DNA of 64,000 nt from Vanilla planifolia. Its lineage: Eukaryota > Streptophyta > Magnoliopsida > Asparagales > Orchidaceae. Shown in pieces: positions 12,901 to 25,499 of the stretch. Under the pieces are notes generated by a model. That model worked only from the letters and a program-made list of their open reading frames with translations. It searched no databases and had not been told where the DNA came from. The translations under genes were made by a program, and so were the position numbers. The stretch lies in NCBI GenBank assembly GCA_023846275.1, contig JAIUJO010000082.1, positions 1,695,922 through 1,759,921 of the forward strand, given 5' to 3'. The first letter of the stretch is position 1; every line of letters starts with the position of its first letter.

Positions 12901-15900
12901 TTAATATTTTGTAAATACATGTTAGAGCTAAAATAAGGTAAATTAAAGTAATATAATATAACAAAATAAAAGCAATGTAAAGTTCATACACGAGAGGATT
13001 TCAAGTTACTAAGTAATGCAAACAATTCAAAGAAAAACATTTGAAAAAAGGAGTTAAATTCTAAAGGAAAGTTTCATTTTAAAGTACTAATGAGTGTGAT
13101 TATTACATTCTCGACAATCACATCATCTGTAAATATAAATTCCACATAAAGAGCATCAAATGCTTAGGAGACAAAATTTAAAAATGTAATAGTATATTTT
13201 TAATTTGTTAGTGGAGAAGAGTCAAATGACACGAATTTGGTCTCAATGGAATCAATTGAAATTATTACAAATGATAAAAGTAAATTATAATAAATAATAA
13301 TAAGTTATTACTATTATATCATGTAAAAATAACATTAAGACAATTTAACATAAATTAAAGAATGTAATATAAAAAAATAAATGTGATATAAATGTCACAC
13401 AAATAGAGTATTAGAGTTTCATAGTTACACACAAAAAGCCAAGAGAAACTTTTACACGAATGATATAATATATAGGAGAAAGTTACGTTTGAAGGTAGCA
13501 AAGAGTTTAATGGTAATATCCTCGACCGTCATCAAAGTACTGCATAAAATGTGTAAAATCCCTACAAAAGAGGTAAATTGATGTGTAGTTACATAACCAA
13601 ATTAAAGCAATATAAACCTCACATGAAATGACTTATAGAGTTACAAAGTGACACGAAGATATCTATGTAAAACAATTAAACAAATCATACAAAACATATA
13701 GGAAAATTGAATTCCATGATTTTTTTGGAGATCATGTTTAGCATCCTCAATCATATAATTTTCTTAGAATAAAAATGCCTCATGAACGATGAATTTATCT
13801 ACGAAAAAATATTTTAAAAAATATAGAAATGAATATTAAATTTTAAGGAGCTCACCAAAATTACTCAAACTATGTTTCTTGTACATCAAATCTGGTTTGA
13901 GGATAATTTTTCTGATAATAATATGACCAAATCAATTTTGAACATTTGAATAAATGACTTTACTTATAAAGGAAAGATGCAAAAAAATTTATTAAGTTGA
14001 TTTAGTGTACCATCCTCGATCATTGAATAAGGTATGAGTAAAATTGGCACTTAAAATATCCCAAAGTTTATGAAAATAAAATTTCTAAAAAAAGGAAAAA
14101 TTATTATTTAATGCAATAAACCACATTAAGATTTTTCTAACATTGTTTGTTATGTCTTTACTAGTCATCAATTGCAATAACTACTAATTAAAATACAAAT
14201 AAGGATAAAAAAATAAATTAATATTTTAAAATAAAGAAAATACATATTAATGCTAAAAGAAGATAAATTAAACTAGTGTAATACAAAAAAATCGTAGAGT
14301 TATAAAGGTGCTAATATAAAAGTCTTATAGTCACATTATAATATTATAGAAATTGAATGAGAAAACTTGAATAGAGGAGATACATTTTTTGGCAAGTTTC
14401 GTTAAATGATAATTAGTTGTTAAAGTGTAACATCCTCGATGGTCAAATCTTGTAAGAATTAAAATAACTTGTAAAATATATTAAAATAAAAAACATTTAA
14501 AAAAATTAAAGTGAATAATTAAATTTATAAAGCTCATTAAGATTAATCCAATGATATTGTTTTCCTTCATAAAACAACGTTTGGAATTGCCTTAAATCAC
14601 CAAAGTAAATGAGCATAAATAATATTAAATTGTTACTTTCAATTTTAAAAATAAAATATTTATAAATATAAAAATTAATATTTACCATGTGTCCAACAAT
14701 GTTTTTCTCTTCTCCATCAAACCTTGTTTTTAATTATGAAAAATTTCCGAATAAATAATAAATTATTATGTTAAAATCAAGAAAATATATATTAAAATTC
14801 AAATGACATAAATTGAAGTAAAGTAATATCACGAAATCAAAGCGATGGTGATGACTCAAGCGAGGGGATTTAGAGTTATATGGTAATATAAAATGATAAA
14901 AGTGATAAAAATGAAGAAATAAAAAAAATTATATAAAAAGGTGGCACTCCAAGATGCTAAGGTAATTGAGCATAATATCTTACAATGTCAATTTAGGTAT
15001 GAATAAAATGAATTCTAAAGAATGACAAAAACATACAAAATTAAATAATTATTAATATAAAAATAAAAATTTAGTTAGGTAGAGCTCATCAAGATGAGTC
15101 TAATAACCTTTGTTTTTTCTTAATAAAGCCACATTTGGAATTACACTTATTTACCAAAGTATATAAGTAGAAATAATTTAAAATTCCCTTTTTTATATAA
15201 TGCAAGAAGCATAATAATGTTGGTAAGAGATAAATTGAAGCAAAGTAATACAACTAAATTGAAGTAATATAAAGGTCAAGTTCACAAATTAAGTTTCATA
15301 GTAACTCACCCAAATAAAAAACCATTTGTAGAAGAAAGATAAATTACATGAGAAAGTTGTATTCCATGACACTAACAAGATTCAGTACAACATCCTAAAT
15401 TGTTAATTAAGGTACAAATCAAAATGTCATAAAAGACATGCTAATACCCTAGATAATGAAATATTTAAAATAATTAAAAAGAATATTTAATTGAATTGAG
15501 TTCATCGAGGATAGCATGACATTGATTGTTTTATCTAAATTAGACCTCTTTCAAAAGAACCTAGATTTACTAAAGTAAAAAAAAAATACAAAAATACTAA
15601 TAATATTATTATTTTTATATCAAGAAAAATATATTAAAATTCTAATTAAAAAAATTGAAGCAATGAAATTTGGAAAAATCAATGTTAAGGGTCTCATAAG
15701 GGGAGAATTATAATTTAATATTAACATAATAAAATCAATGTTATGAATTTGTAGAAAAGTGATAATTTGAAAAGGAAAGTTAGATTCTAAGAACTACGGA
15801 GATTACTGGTAACATCGTCGATTGTTGAATCTGTTATGAATAAAATATTAAGAAATATGTAAATGAGTATTAATTACGATAAGGCCCATCGTGATGAGTA

Positions 15901-18900
15901 CAATGATGTTCCTTTCAGCTTGATTTGATCTTTGTTTAAATTGTGGCAAATAATAAAAGTAAATAAGCTTAAATTATGATAAATTATTCTTTTAAAATTA
16001 ATCTAATAAATATTAAAGTAAATTTAAGAAAAATTGAAGCAATGTACTACAAATAAATCAAAGTGATACGTTAGTCATTTGAGCAAGGATTTAGAGTTTA
16101 TAGAATACAACAAAATTATGGAGAAAAACTTAAATTTAAGAAAAATTTTACAATAAAATTACATTAGATGATACTATGGAGAAAAATTTTATCATTGATT
16201 TTCAACTCAATTACAAATAAAAAAGCTCATAAAGTATATCAAAACCAAAGAAAATAAAATATTTTAAAATACAAAGAAGAATACTTAATTGTATAGAGTT
16301 CGTAAGATCTATCGAATTACATTTCTTCCCCCATTAACTCTCAATTGGAATTTCTATGAATTATTAAAGTAAATAATTAGAAATAAATTAAATTAATATT
16401 TTCAGTAATAAATAAAAATATTTAATGCAAAAATAAGATAAATTAAAGTGAAATAATATAACAAAATGAAAGTATTATAACTATCAAATTTAATGATAAT
16501 TAAATAGTCATAACAGTATGTCCAAACCAAAGCAAAATGTTTCGAAAAATGTGATAAAGTATATGGGAAAGTTACTTTTTGAGATACTATTTACATCGTA
16601 TGTAACATCTTGCATCATTAAATTACTTACAAATAAAAATAACTTGTAAAAATGTCCAAATGAGAGAAAATATAATATCAAAAAATGAAAAATAGAATAT
16701 TTAATTAAATAAAAATTATTGAACCAAGTGTCACTGTTTTGTCTCATCTCATTAGACCTCATTTAGAATTCAAACGAATTGTAAATATAAACAAACATAA
16801 GCAATAACAAATGCTTTTTTCAAAATAAATCAAATATATGTTAAATAAAAAATGAACTAAACTAAATTAATGTATAACGAAATTAAATTTATGTAAAGGT
16901 CCCATGATATGAGATTAAGTGTTACATAATAATATCACAAAATCAAAATGAAAAATTTAAGAAATTAGAAAAATTGTATATCAAAATTACATTAGAAGAC
17001 ACTAAGGAGATTCACAGTAACATCTCTAATCATCAAATTTTGTATGACTTAAAAAGACACATAAAAAATTGTAAAATATTAGAAAATATAATATTTAAAA
17101 CTATTAAATTAATATGATATTTGATTGAGCCATTTAGGATGCAATTAATATTGTTTATTTCCTTTTGATTGGAACTTCTTTGGAATTGTTATAAATTACC
17201 AAAAAAAGAAAACATAAATAAACTTGATCAAAATGTTAGATGATTAGAGAATTAGAGTTTTATAGTAACATAGTCAAATCTAATAGAAAAAGGTTAATAA
17301 ATGAGACAAAAGGATTGAATCAAATATAGATTAAAGTGACAAAATATAAATAAAAATATCATGTCAAACATGCCAAAAACATAGAAAAAAAAATTTAAAA
17401 TAATAAAAAAGAACATTTAAATGGATTGTGGTTTTTAAGCTGAGTCGAATGACACTTGTTTTGTCATTCTCACACAACATTTGAAATTACTTACAATTAC
17501 CAAAAATGTAATAATAATAATTTTTTTCATCATAAAAAAATATAGATTAAAGTTAAGATTGGATAAGTTACAGGATCCTTAAGTGACAAAATTAATTCGT
17601 TTGAATGGTAACTTGGGACTATGACTACTATTTCATAGCAATATGACAAAATTAAGCAAAGATTTCGAAGAAATGATATAAATTGTACAAGAAACATAAG
17701 TTTAAAGATATTAAAAACTTCTAGTGGAATTTCCTTGATAATAAAATAAAGGAAAATTTTAAATGCCATTAAAATCATGCACAAACTTCAGAAAAGAATA
17801 CTTTAAAAAAGCAACATTTAATGGGATTATGCTTATTGAGAAGAATTCAAAGTTGTTTGTCTCATCACAAAGAACCTTCCATTGAAATTACCAAGAATTA
17901 CTAAGTGAAATAAGAAAGAGTAATAAAATATTATTGGAATACTAAGCTAAAAGCTAAAAGAGAATAAATTAAAGCAATATAATATGAAAAAATCAAAACA
18001 ATTTAAAGTCACACTAGAGGGTATTTAGAGTTTTACAGTAATAAAATAAATTCAAAATTAAAACTTTGAAAAAAAAGAACAATTATATATGAAAGTTGTA
18101 TTCTAAGATTCTAAAGGGAACATCCTTTATAAACAAATTTTGCATGAATAAAAAAACCTAACAACGTGTGCCAAATCTTAAGACTCAAATATGTAAAAAT
18201 ATAAAAAAGATAATTTAGTTTGATAAAGCTTGTTAGGATGAGTGCATCATTATTTTCATCTCCATTTGAATAAATTTCATAAAGTTTTGCAAATTTCCAA
18301 AATAAATAAGCATAAAAAATAATAAATGTTCACTTCAACATTAAGTAAAAATGATTAAACTAAAATTAGATAAATTCAAGAAATTTAATAAAGCTAAATT
18401 AACTCGATCCAAAGATCACTCGTAAAGAGAATTAGAGTTTCATAGTAATATAATAGAATTAAGAAAAAATAGTTGAGGAAACAAGTAAATTATGTGATAA
18501 AGTTAACTTCCAATATAGTAATGCTATAATGTGTAATAACCTCACTTTTTAAATCAATTAGAAATTATAATGTCTCAAAATGAATTAAAAAATCTTTAAA
18601 AATAAAATTCGAAGAAACATAAAAATTAATATTTAATTGGATACGATTTGTTAAGATGAGTAAAACAATGCTTGTTTCGTCTTGAATAGACCTCATTTGG
18701 AATTACTATTATCTACCAAAGTAAACAAAAAAAAATAACAATAAAATATTTTTTAACACTAAACAAATATATATTAAACTAAAATTTAAATGATGCATAT
18801 ATTTAGTACTTCTAAAATGAGACAAATCAATGTAATGTAAATAAATAAGTTCAAATTGATGCAAAGGCCTTAAAATAGAATATTTAGACTTCCATTATCA

Positions 18901-20785
18901 CATGACATTATCAAAGTGAAACATTATAAAAAGGCAATATTATTTGGGACAATTTCATTTTAAAATAATAATGAGATTTATTCTAAGATCATCAATCATA
19001 GAAAATGGTAAGAATCAAAGTAATTACAAAAGCATTACAAAACTATAAAAAATAAAATATTAAATAATACAAAAAAATAAAAAATTAAATAGATAAATCT
19101 AATCAGGAGAACTCCAACAATATTTTTTTCATCCCAATTGTGTCTCATTTGGAATTATTATGAATTACCAAAATAAACAAATGGAAATAATAACTAATTA
19201 TTATTTTTATGTGAAGTAAGCAAATATAATTAAGTCTATATGAGATAAACTATAGCAACATAATATAACCAAATCAATGCAATGTAAAGGTCAAATATGT
19301 GCAGAATTAGCGTTTAATAAGAACATTGCCAAATCTAAAAGAAACATTTCAGCAATTGTGATGAATAATATAAGAATGTTCCACTCCAACATATTAAGGT
19401 GATCAAGGATGAAACAATTGAAGAAATGAGAAAAATTATATTAGAAAGTTGCATTACATTATACTTAAAAACTTGAGTGTAGCATCCTCTAACATCTAGT
19501 TACTTATGATTCAAAATATTTTGTGAAGTTTGGCAAACAATTTATACAATTAAAAATATAAAATTGATTATTTTTTTATGAAACATGTCGAGATAAACCC
19601 AACAAGATTTTTTCATCAATATTACAACACATTTGATCGTTTCACAAATCAATAAATAAATAAGAATATACAAAAATAAATTATTATTTTTATAAAATAA
19701 AAATAAATATTATGAGAAAATGAGATAAGTTGAATTAATGAAATATAACCAATTTAAAGGGATATAAGTTCACATATGAAAGGTGGAAAAATTAAATAAA
19801 AGAGATAAGTTTTACAAAAAGAGATTCCTTCCATGATACTAAAGAGACTACATTTAACATTCTTGATTATTAAATCATGTATGAGCCAAAATAAATCTTA
19901 AGAAAGCAAAAACTATAGGAAACTAAATATCTAAAGAAATGAACATTTAATTTAATAAAGCTCTTTCAGACTAGTACATTGACACTTTTTGTGCATCCAT
20001 TAGACCTTGGAATTTCTATGAATTACAAATGTAAATTTGCATAAATAATGATAATTTATTATTTTTAATAATTTTTAAATATATTTCATGACTATAATAA
20101 AATAAATGAAAACATTATAATATTACAAAATTAATGAGATGTATTGGTTACAATAGAAGATAATTAGAGTTTCATAGAAATACTATTAAATCAAAGTAAA
20201 ATATTTATAAAAATGAGGTAAATTTGATAAGGGTATTGGTTTCCAAGATAATAAGGAGATCACGTGTAATATCCATTATATTTAAATAGTAATGATACAC
20301 TTTTTTAGAAAGAAAATGTGAAATCTTCTGGCTCCTTGACATGAGCCCACCAACATTTATTGCATCTCAAGAAGACCATTCTTGTAATAATAATTAATTT
20401 AAAAAGTAAAAAAGTATAAATACTAATTAAATATCCTTTCAATAGTATGTTATTATATGTTAAAGCTAAAATGGAATGATTTGAAATAATGCAATCTATC
20501 AAAATGAAAGCAATGTAAAATAGGAGAATTAGAGCTTCATAGAAATATAGGTAAATGAAAGAAAAAAATACAGGAAACAAGGCAAAGTCCATGAGAAATT
20601 TACATAAAAAGATAAAAAAGTCATTGATTGTAACATCATTAATTAACAAATCATTTGCAAATTGAAAGGTCTTGAAACACTTCCCAAAACTACAAATGGT
20701 AAAAGATTTGAATTTATTAAAATAAATATGTAGTTGGATAAATCTAATTAAGATAAGTCCATTAACACAAGCGCTAAGCAGCATG
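8030..20785 (+). repeat. AT-rich satellite, about 0.4 kb unit, main array
   Basis: At least 30 diverged units in one direction. The 'gagctcatcaagatgagt'-type landmark recurs near 8252, 8617, 9034, 9420, 9747, 10180, 10568, 11001, 11424, 11767, 12387, 12793, 13205, 13850, 14122, 14530, 15084, 15505, 15882, 16300, 16710, 17130, 17420, 17830, 18226, 18645, 19095, 19590, 19958 and 20740. Typical spacing is 350-430 bases; a few shorter steps mark partial units. Each unit also carries a GTAACATCCTCGATC-like block before a 'tatgaatcaaaatg' block. No genes are visible. The array ends abruptly at LINE sequence near 20786. Confidence 0.8.
9905..9970. repeat. (AT)33 microsatellite
   Basis: An uninterrupted run of 33 AT dinucleotides lies inside a satellite unit. 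Such perfect runs mutate fast, so the run is probably much younger than the diverged satellite around it. Confidence 0.95.
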
Positions 20786-21407
20786 CACAAAATAGCATTT
20801 AATCATAAGAGGCACGTGGGAGGGGATGCAGTGCATGCGCACCAACTGTCACTCCATGCATGCATGCAAAAATGTTGGAAGACCCATGGTAAGTTCTACT
20901 ACAAAGCATAATTAGCCTTTAATAGTGCACCAGCAAGCCTGTGAAGTAGAAAATTCAAAATTCATATTTTTGAATTTTGAAATTTGGCAGGACACACCAA
21001 ACAATCATCTTCTCCATTGAAACTCAGCAAGCACAGCAAAAAGCAATCATAGCAGATAAGTTTTAGAGATATACCTCAGGGCAGCAAGCAATGTTCAATA
21101 AGACTTGAAAAACAAGGAACTCCAGATCCTGACGCTCTCGTAGCAACGAGCAAAAAATCCTGCGTGTGGGTATGCCGTGCATTCGTGAGAAGACACACAC
21201 AGAGAGGCCATGCATCGAGAAGCCATGTGCCAAGAGGCTTTGCACCGTGAGGCCAAGCACATAGAGAAAGCATGTGCACGTGGAGAAGAATTGCAGAGCA
21301 CCAGTGCCGGCGTGCTTACTCAGTGAGCACATGATGTGCTGTCGAGAAGGTGGAAACTGAGAGTTACCCAAAAATCTCCTCACACACTCTCACTCTCCCC
21401 CTTGGGT
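20786..21407 (-). mobile_element. LINE copy A0: 5' leader fragment
   Basis: This stretch matches the 5' leader of LINE copy A1 (26753-27693). Shared blocks on the plus strand include 'tttagagatatacctca', 'ctccagatcctgac' and 'aatagtgcaccag', in the same order. On the minus strand it begins exactly where A1's 3' end stops (21408) and is cut off by satellite near 20786, so only about 620 bases of an upstream leader remain and no ORF1. The GC-rich direct repeats near 21170-21260 open several overlapping ORFs that are not genes. Confidence 0.65.
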
Positions 21408-21419
21408 TCCTTTGATTCA

Positions 21420-22020
21420 AAAAGTGGTCGAAACCTACAAAACGACCCCCATTATGGAAGTTCAAATACAAAATCAGCCAACAATAACTTATGCAAAGGT
21501 TTGGGTAGGGGTATACCCCTGTCCTAAACAAAATCAGAGTAACACACAGTTTTTGCAATCCAAACAATAGGGGCATTGCCCTCCCTAAGCAAATGAGTGT
21601 GCCGAAGAGCCATCTTGCTTCTCCCCTAATAGAGCATATCCGAATAAATACCTCCCTCTATAATGCAGCGAATAAGTTGCATCACCTCGTGAATCATAGT
21701 ATAGACTCAGTCTAGATCTCAACAATGGGGAAACTCTGCAGCTTTGTCATAGTCAATACGATGGCCTCAAGAATTGCCTGAGCCTTCATAGCATTACTCG
21801 CCCATGAAATAAGTCTCATACCCACAGCATAAATGGGTCTTCCATAGTGATCCCATGCCACCATGCCTACACCAACTGTCTCGCCCTTCACCGCCGCACA
21901 ATAGTTTATCATGATCCATCCCATTGAGGGGGGAAGCCAGTAAAGGCTAAGGACCCCACAGGGTAATGAAGCTTCCCGCTGGATGAAGATGGGTGAGAGA
22001 TAATTGCCCTCTTTGTTGCG
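21420..22020 (-). pseudogene. LINE A1 ORF2: RNase H domain (RVT_3 type)
   Basis: C-terminal RNase H domain that in plant L1 elements follows zf-RVT and degrades the RNA strand of the RNA:DNA hybrid. The readable frame at 21712-21924 gives 'GVGMVAWDHYGRPIYAVGM' followed by 'AILEAIVLTMTKLQSFP', matching the intact-looking domain in B2 and P1. The first catalytic Asp, in an 'NCDAA' context in P1, is lost here ('NYCAA'). The frame then runs on, with breaks, almost to the end of the element near 21410. Confidence 0.7.
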
Positions 22021-22950
22021 ACATTTTACAATTTTTTCCTCTGAATAAAGATACTCTTGCTAAAGGTAGGCTCATTATGCTTCTTGTGGTTTCTATTTTC
22101 CCAAATATGGCACATAGTAGAAGAAACCATAACTAAATGATGCAACAAGTTCCTGTCACGTTGCACCCAGAGCGCCAAGGTGGAAGCGACCAGCGCAAGG
22201 TCTGCCCAAATCGAATGCGTCATCCTGCACGCCCACACGGCGTGCTGGAGCGTCTCCGCCATGCCACTACCCCAAATTCAAGATCTACAGTCCCCCAAGT
22301 GCCTTCTCAAAAGCCAAGCTATCGTGGGGATGAGGTCCTTAGCAGCTCTCCACATAAAGGGCGAGGCATGTCTTCAATTTCCAAATCCATGCTTGGTGGT
22401 TCCCATGATCATTCCCTTTAGTAGTCCCAATAAGAAACTTATAAAAAATAGCACAAGAGATAATCGCATAATCAATATATGCCTACATAAGCTCATCCAC
22501 AACCCCATTGTACCTCCACGGTAAATGAAGAATACGATCCCTAATTAAGTAGCTTGCCCAACTCATAATAGATTCCAAATCCCATTTCCCAGGTGCTAAG
22601 ATGCATTCCTTATCCATATTCGATCATCAAGAAGCCTCCATGTTGATAAACATGGCCACCACCTAATTGGGAGGAAACCCAACCAATTGTCTTCATAGAA
22701 GTTCATATTAGTTCCATGCACAACTTTCCAAACAAAACCCTCAATAGCCTAAGGAAGAGCCTCCATGATAAGCCTATATGCATAAGAAGCATCTCGACGA
22801 ACCTTGCATAAGTTATTGCCAAGTGGGTACTTATTCCTCATGCAATACACCCATAAATTATCATCACAATGCAAGAATCTTTTACAGTGTTTCATAATCA
22901 AAGCATGCTGCCACACCTTGAGATCGAACAAGACCAACCCCCCTATGTCC
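22021..22950 (-). pseudogene. LINE A1 ORF2: zf-RVT and linker
   Basis: Region between reverse transcriptase and RNase H. The minus strand encodes 'AETLQHAVWACRMTHSIWAD' at 22205-22262 and, further upstream, 'HALIMKHCKRFLHCDDNLWV' at 22850-22905. The same blocks occur in B3 and P1, which lead into the 'RVHxFxWR' zf-RVT core with its Cys/His pairs. Frameshifts split it into at least three frames. Confidence 0.65.
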
Positions 22951-23690
22951 TAAAGGAGAGTAACAGTGTCCCAATCAGCATAATGAATAGAATGAGTATA
23001 GCTAGTCCCACACCAAAGAAATCTCCTCATCATCTGCTCAATAATCCCCAAAGTCCCCGTAGGAACCATGTAGTGACTTAGCACAAAATTGGAAATATTA
23101 CAAATAACCACCTTAATCATAAGAACCTTACCAGCCAAAGAGAGAGGCCTCACACACCACTTCACAACTTGACTCTCAATCCTTTGGATAATAAAGTTGA
23201 ACTCTGCCTTATTGAGAAGCGTAGCCAAAATGAGGATGCTCGGGTAGATAAACTTGGTACTTCTTGAGATCAAAAGTTTCCTTGCCATGACTTTTCTTCT
23301 TCTCCTTCATGCCTCTACTAAAAAAATACTTGACCTTGTGCACACTAAAGTGGTACAGTAAAGTCTTAATAACATTAACTGATGTGTGAGAAATGAGTGT
23401 ATAAATAATAATATCATCAACATAAAGGAGATATAAGATGATAAGAGCTGTGGGAGCACACAGAAAGCCAAGGAAGGCCTAGGCCTTATGCTTGCATGCT
23501 AACAGAGTGAAAAACTTAGACACCATAGTGAATAGATACAGAGAAAGATGACAGCCCTACTGAAGCCCTCTGGAAGCATGAATCCGTGAGAGCATATCGC
23601 CATTAAGGAGGACCCCAAACTTGGGAGCCACAATGCAAGCCATAATCCAATGCTCCCTTGGCTTCGTGCTACTTTTACCCAAATCAATCA
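22951..23690 (-). pseudogene. LINE A1 ORF2: C-terminal half of reverse transcriptase
   Basis: Only the palm end and thumb survive. The minus strand reads 'LLYVDDIIIYTLISHTSVNV'; the catalytic YVDD box is at 23413-23424. It is followed by 'RGMKEKKKSHGKETFDL' and 'RPLSLAGKVLMIKVVICNI'. Upstream it opens with 'ACIVAPKFGVLLNGDML', equivalent to P1 near 41740. The N-terminal finger and palm motifs present in B3 and C1 are absent because of the internal deletion. Confidence 0.75.
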
Positions 23691-24379
23691 CTAAGGGGCA
23701 GTAATCCTACATGATGCATGCCAGATGAGTAACCAGCATAATAGGGAAAGCTTTGAGACCCTTCATGTTAGTAAGAGCCCTATCCAACCTCTCCTAGATT
23801 CTGGCATTTTCCTGTTTACCATTACACCAAGTGCATTTGTTGCCAAAAAAAAATTGATGTCAGTAAGCTAGAGCTTCTGCATGATCTCACAGAATTCATA
23901 CAGCCTGTAGCCACTACTAAACATCTTCCCTCCACGCTTCTCCTCCTAGAACATAACAATGTTAAAATCACCAGCCACAATCATAGGGTTCCCCCAATCA
24001 ATTCCTCTCTTAATATATGCCAAATGCCTTTGCATCTATAAGGTTCCTTTGGAGAGTAAACCACACAACATTAATATACAGGCCATCTAGCAATCTGACA
24101 TCAACAACCACCATATGTGGAGAGGAATGAGACACCATATGATCCACTCCCTGCTTCAAAAGAATAGCAACACCCACTAATTTCCCCAATGAAGGCTGTA
24201 CAGCAAAATTCTAATCTCTACCAAGGAGTATGTCATCATCCCTCTTATCAAAAGTCTCAACCCTTGTTTCTACTAATACAACAACCCCAATGTTGGCCTC
24301 TTTAACAATCCTTTGCAAGTAGCATCTTGATTTCTAATCCTTAATCCCACGAATATTCCACATAGCAACTTTTGTCATA
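23691..24379 (-). pseudogene. LINE A1 ORF2: endonuclease domain (APE-like)
   Basis: ORF2 begins with ATG at 24379 as 'MTKVAMWNIRGIKD', the N-terminal beta strand of plant L1 endonucleases that nick target DNA to prime reverse transcription. 'VVLVETRVETFD' keeps the metal-binding Glu. 'NKCTWCNGKQENARI' and 'ERLDRAL' are the family's conserved C-terminal half. The final SDH-type motif is degraded. At least six stops interrupt the frame. Confidence 0.75.
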
Positions 24380-25499
24380 AGGAAAGGAGAAGTGTGTTTG
24401 TAGCACTCAAGCCACCACAATAAGCAACACACGAACAAATGCATGTGCATGCACTCCAGTGCTGGTAGCACACCGCAGTGCAATATGGCACCACGATGGC
24501 AAAGCAGGACAACATCAATAGGGAAGACACGCAAGGGTACATAGGGAAAATGCATCACAGGTGCATATCGAGAACCATGTCCCAAGAATGAGTGTGCATG
24601 CCAAGTCCATAGTGCACAGTGCCACACTCACGGTAGTCCAACCATCCAATTTGCATCACATGACCGTATGCACCAAGCTCACCGTGCGTGCGCCTCATGT
24701 TAGGGTGCCTACAAATGGGCCTTGCGGCAGGGCACAAGCATGCCGATGAGAAGCTGCATGGCAAGAGCCGCCAATGGTGCACCAGAATATAAGCGCATAG
24801 CAATCCACAAGTGTGCCGTGCTGAGAACACCAGGTGCGTACTCTATGAGCAGAACCCCATCTACATCGAGCGCTTGCCAAGGTGCACACCCCCCCACCCA
24901 TGGGGGGCAAGCTTGCAACATCCAAATCATCAACCAAGTCAACTATATTACAAGGAAAAAAGCTGCAATGCACAATTTGGGACAAAGGGAAAGAACCCTC
25001 ACTACCCAATTGAGTGTGGATCATCAGCACTACTACAGCATCCCTCTTCCCCCTGAAGGCCATCACATGAAATCGCTTTGCCTTTGGTATGATAATCCTC
25101 TCGCTCGCTCCCAGACTTTCATGATTTGTATCAGCAATGTAGGGATCCTTTTGTTTATTTATTGTTTGTTGATGAGGGGCTCTCGCCACATTGGTATGGT
25201 CTTTTTGTGCCCAAGTTTTCCTTTAAGTTTCCCTACCCCGAATGATTGAAGTGCTCTTTCTCCTCACGATGGACCTTCCCTTGCATTCATTTCCCTTAAA
25301 ATCCCCATGTGTGGTTCTTTTGTTTTGACATTCCTGCTACTTATAAGTGTAGCCTTGCCTTCTAGAAATCATTCTTCGCTTTCTCGATTACACTACCATC
25401 CATGGGTTGAGACCCTCCTTAGCACCATCATCCACTTTCACCCATGGCACGTGTGTGTGCAGTGCTTGTCAAGACCCATCCACGTGATTTAGAGGTACA
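24380..25499 (-). other. LINE A1 inter-ORF region
   Basis: GC-rich, CpG-containing stretch between ORF1 and ORF2 that also occurs in C1 (55518-56321). Shared plus-strand blocks include 'cttatgatttgt/agggatc', 'tttgtttatttat' and 'gcattgg(c/t)atggtctt'. Overlapping ORFs on both strands here (up to 175 codons on plus, 24722-25249) are side effects of composition: they are not conserved in C1 and match nothing I know. Confidence 0.5.

Noticed and set aside
20305-20790. 161-codon minus-strand ORF
   Set aside because: Lies in satellite and is Phe/Ile/Leu-rich only because the DNA is AT-rich; its left part crosses ordinary satellite landmarks.
24722-25249. 175-codon plus-strand ORF
   Set aside because: Antisense to the LINE A1 inter-ORF region; the equivalent region of C1 does not keep the frame.
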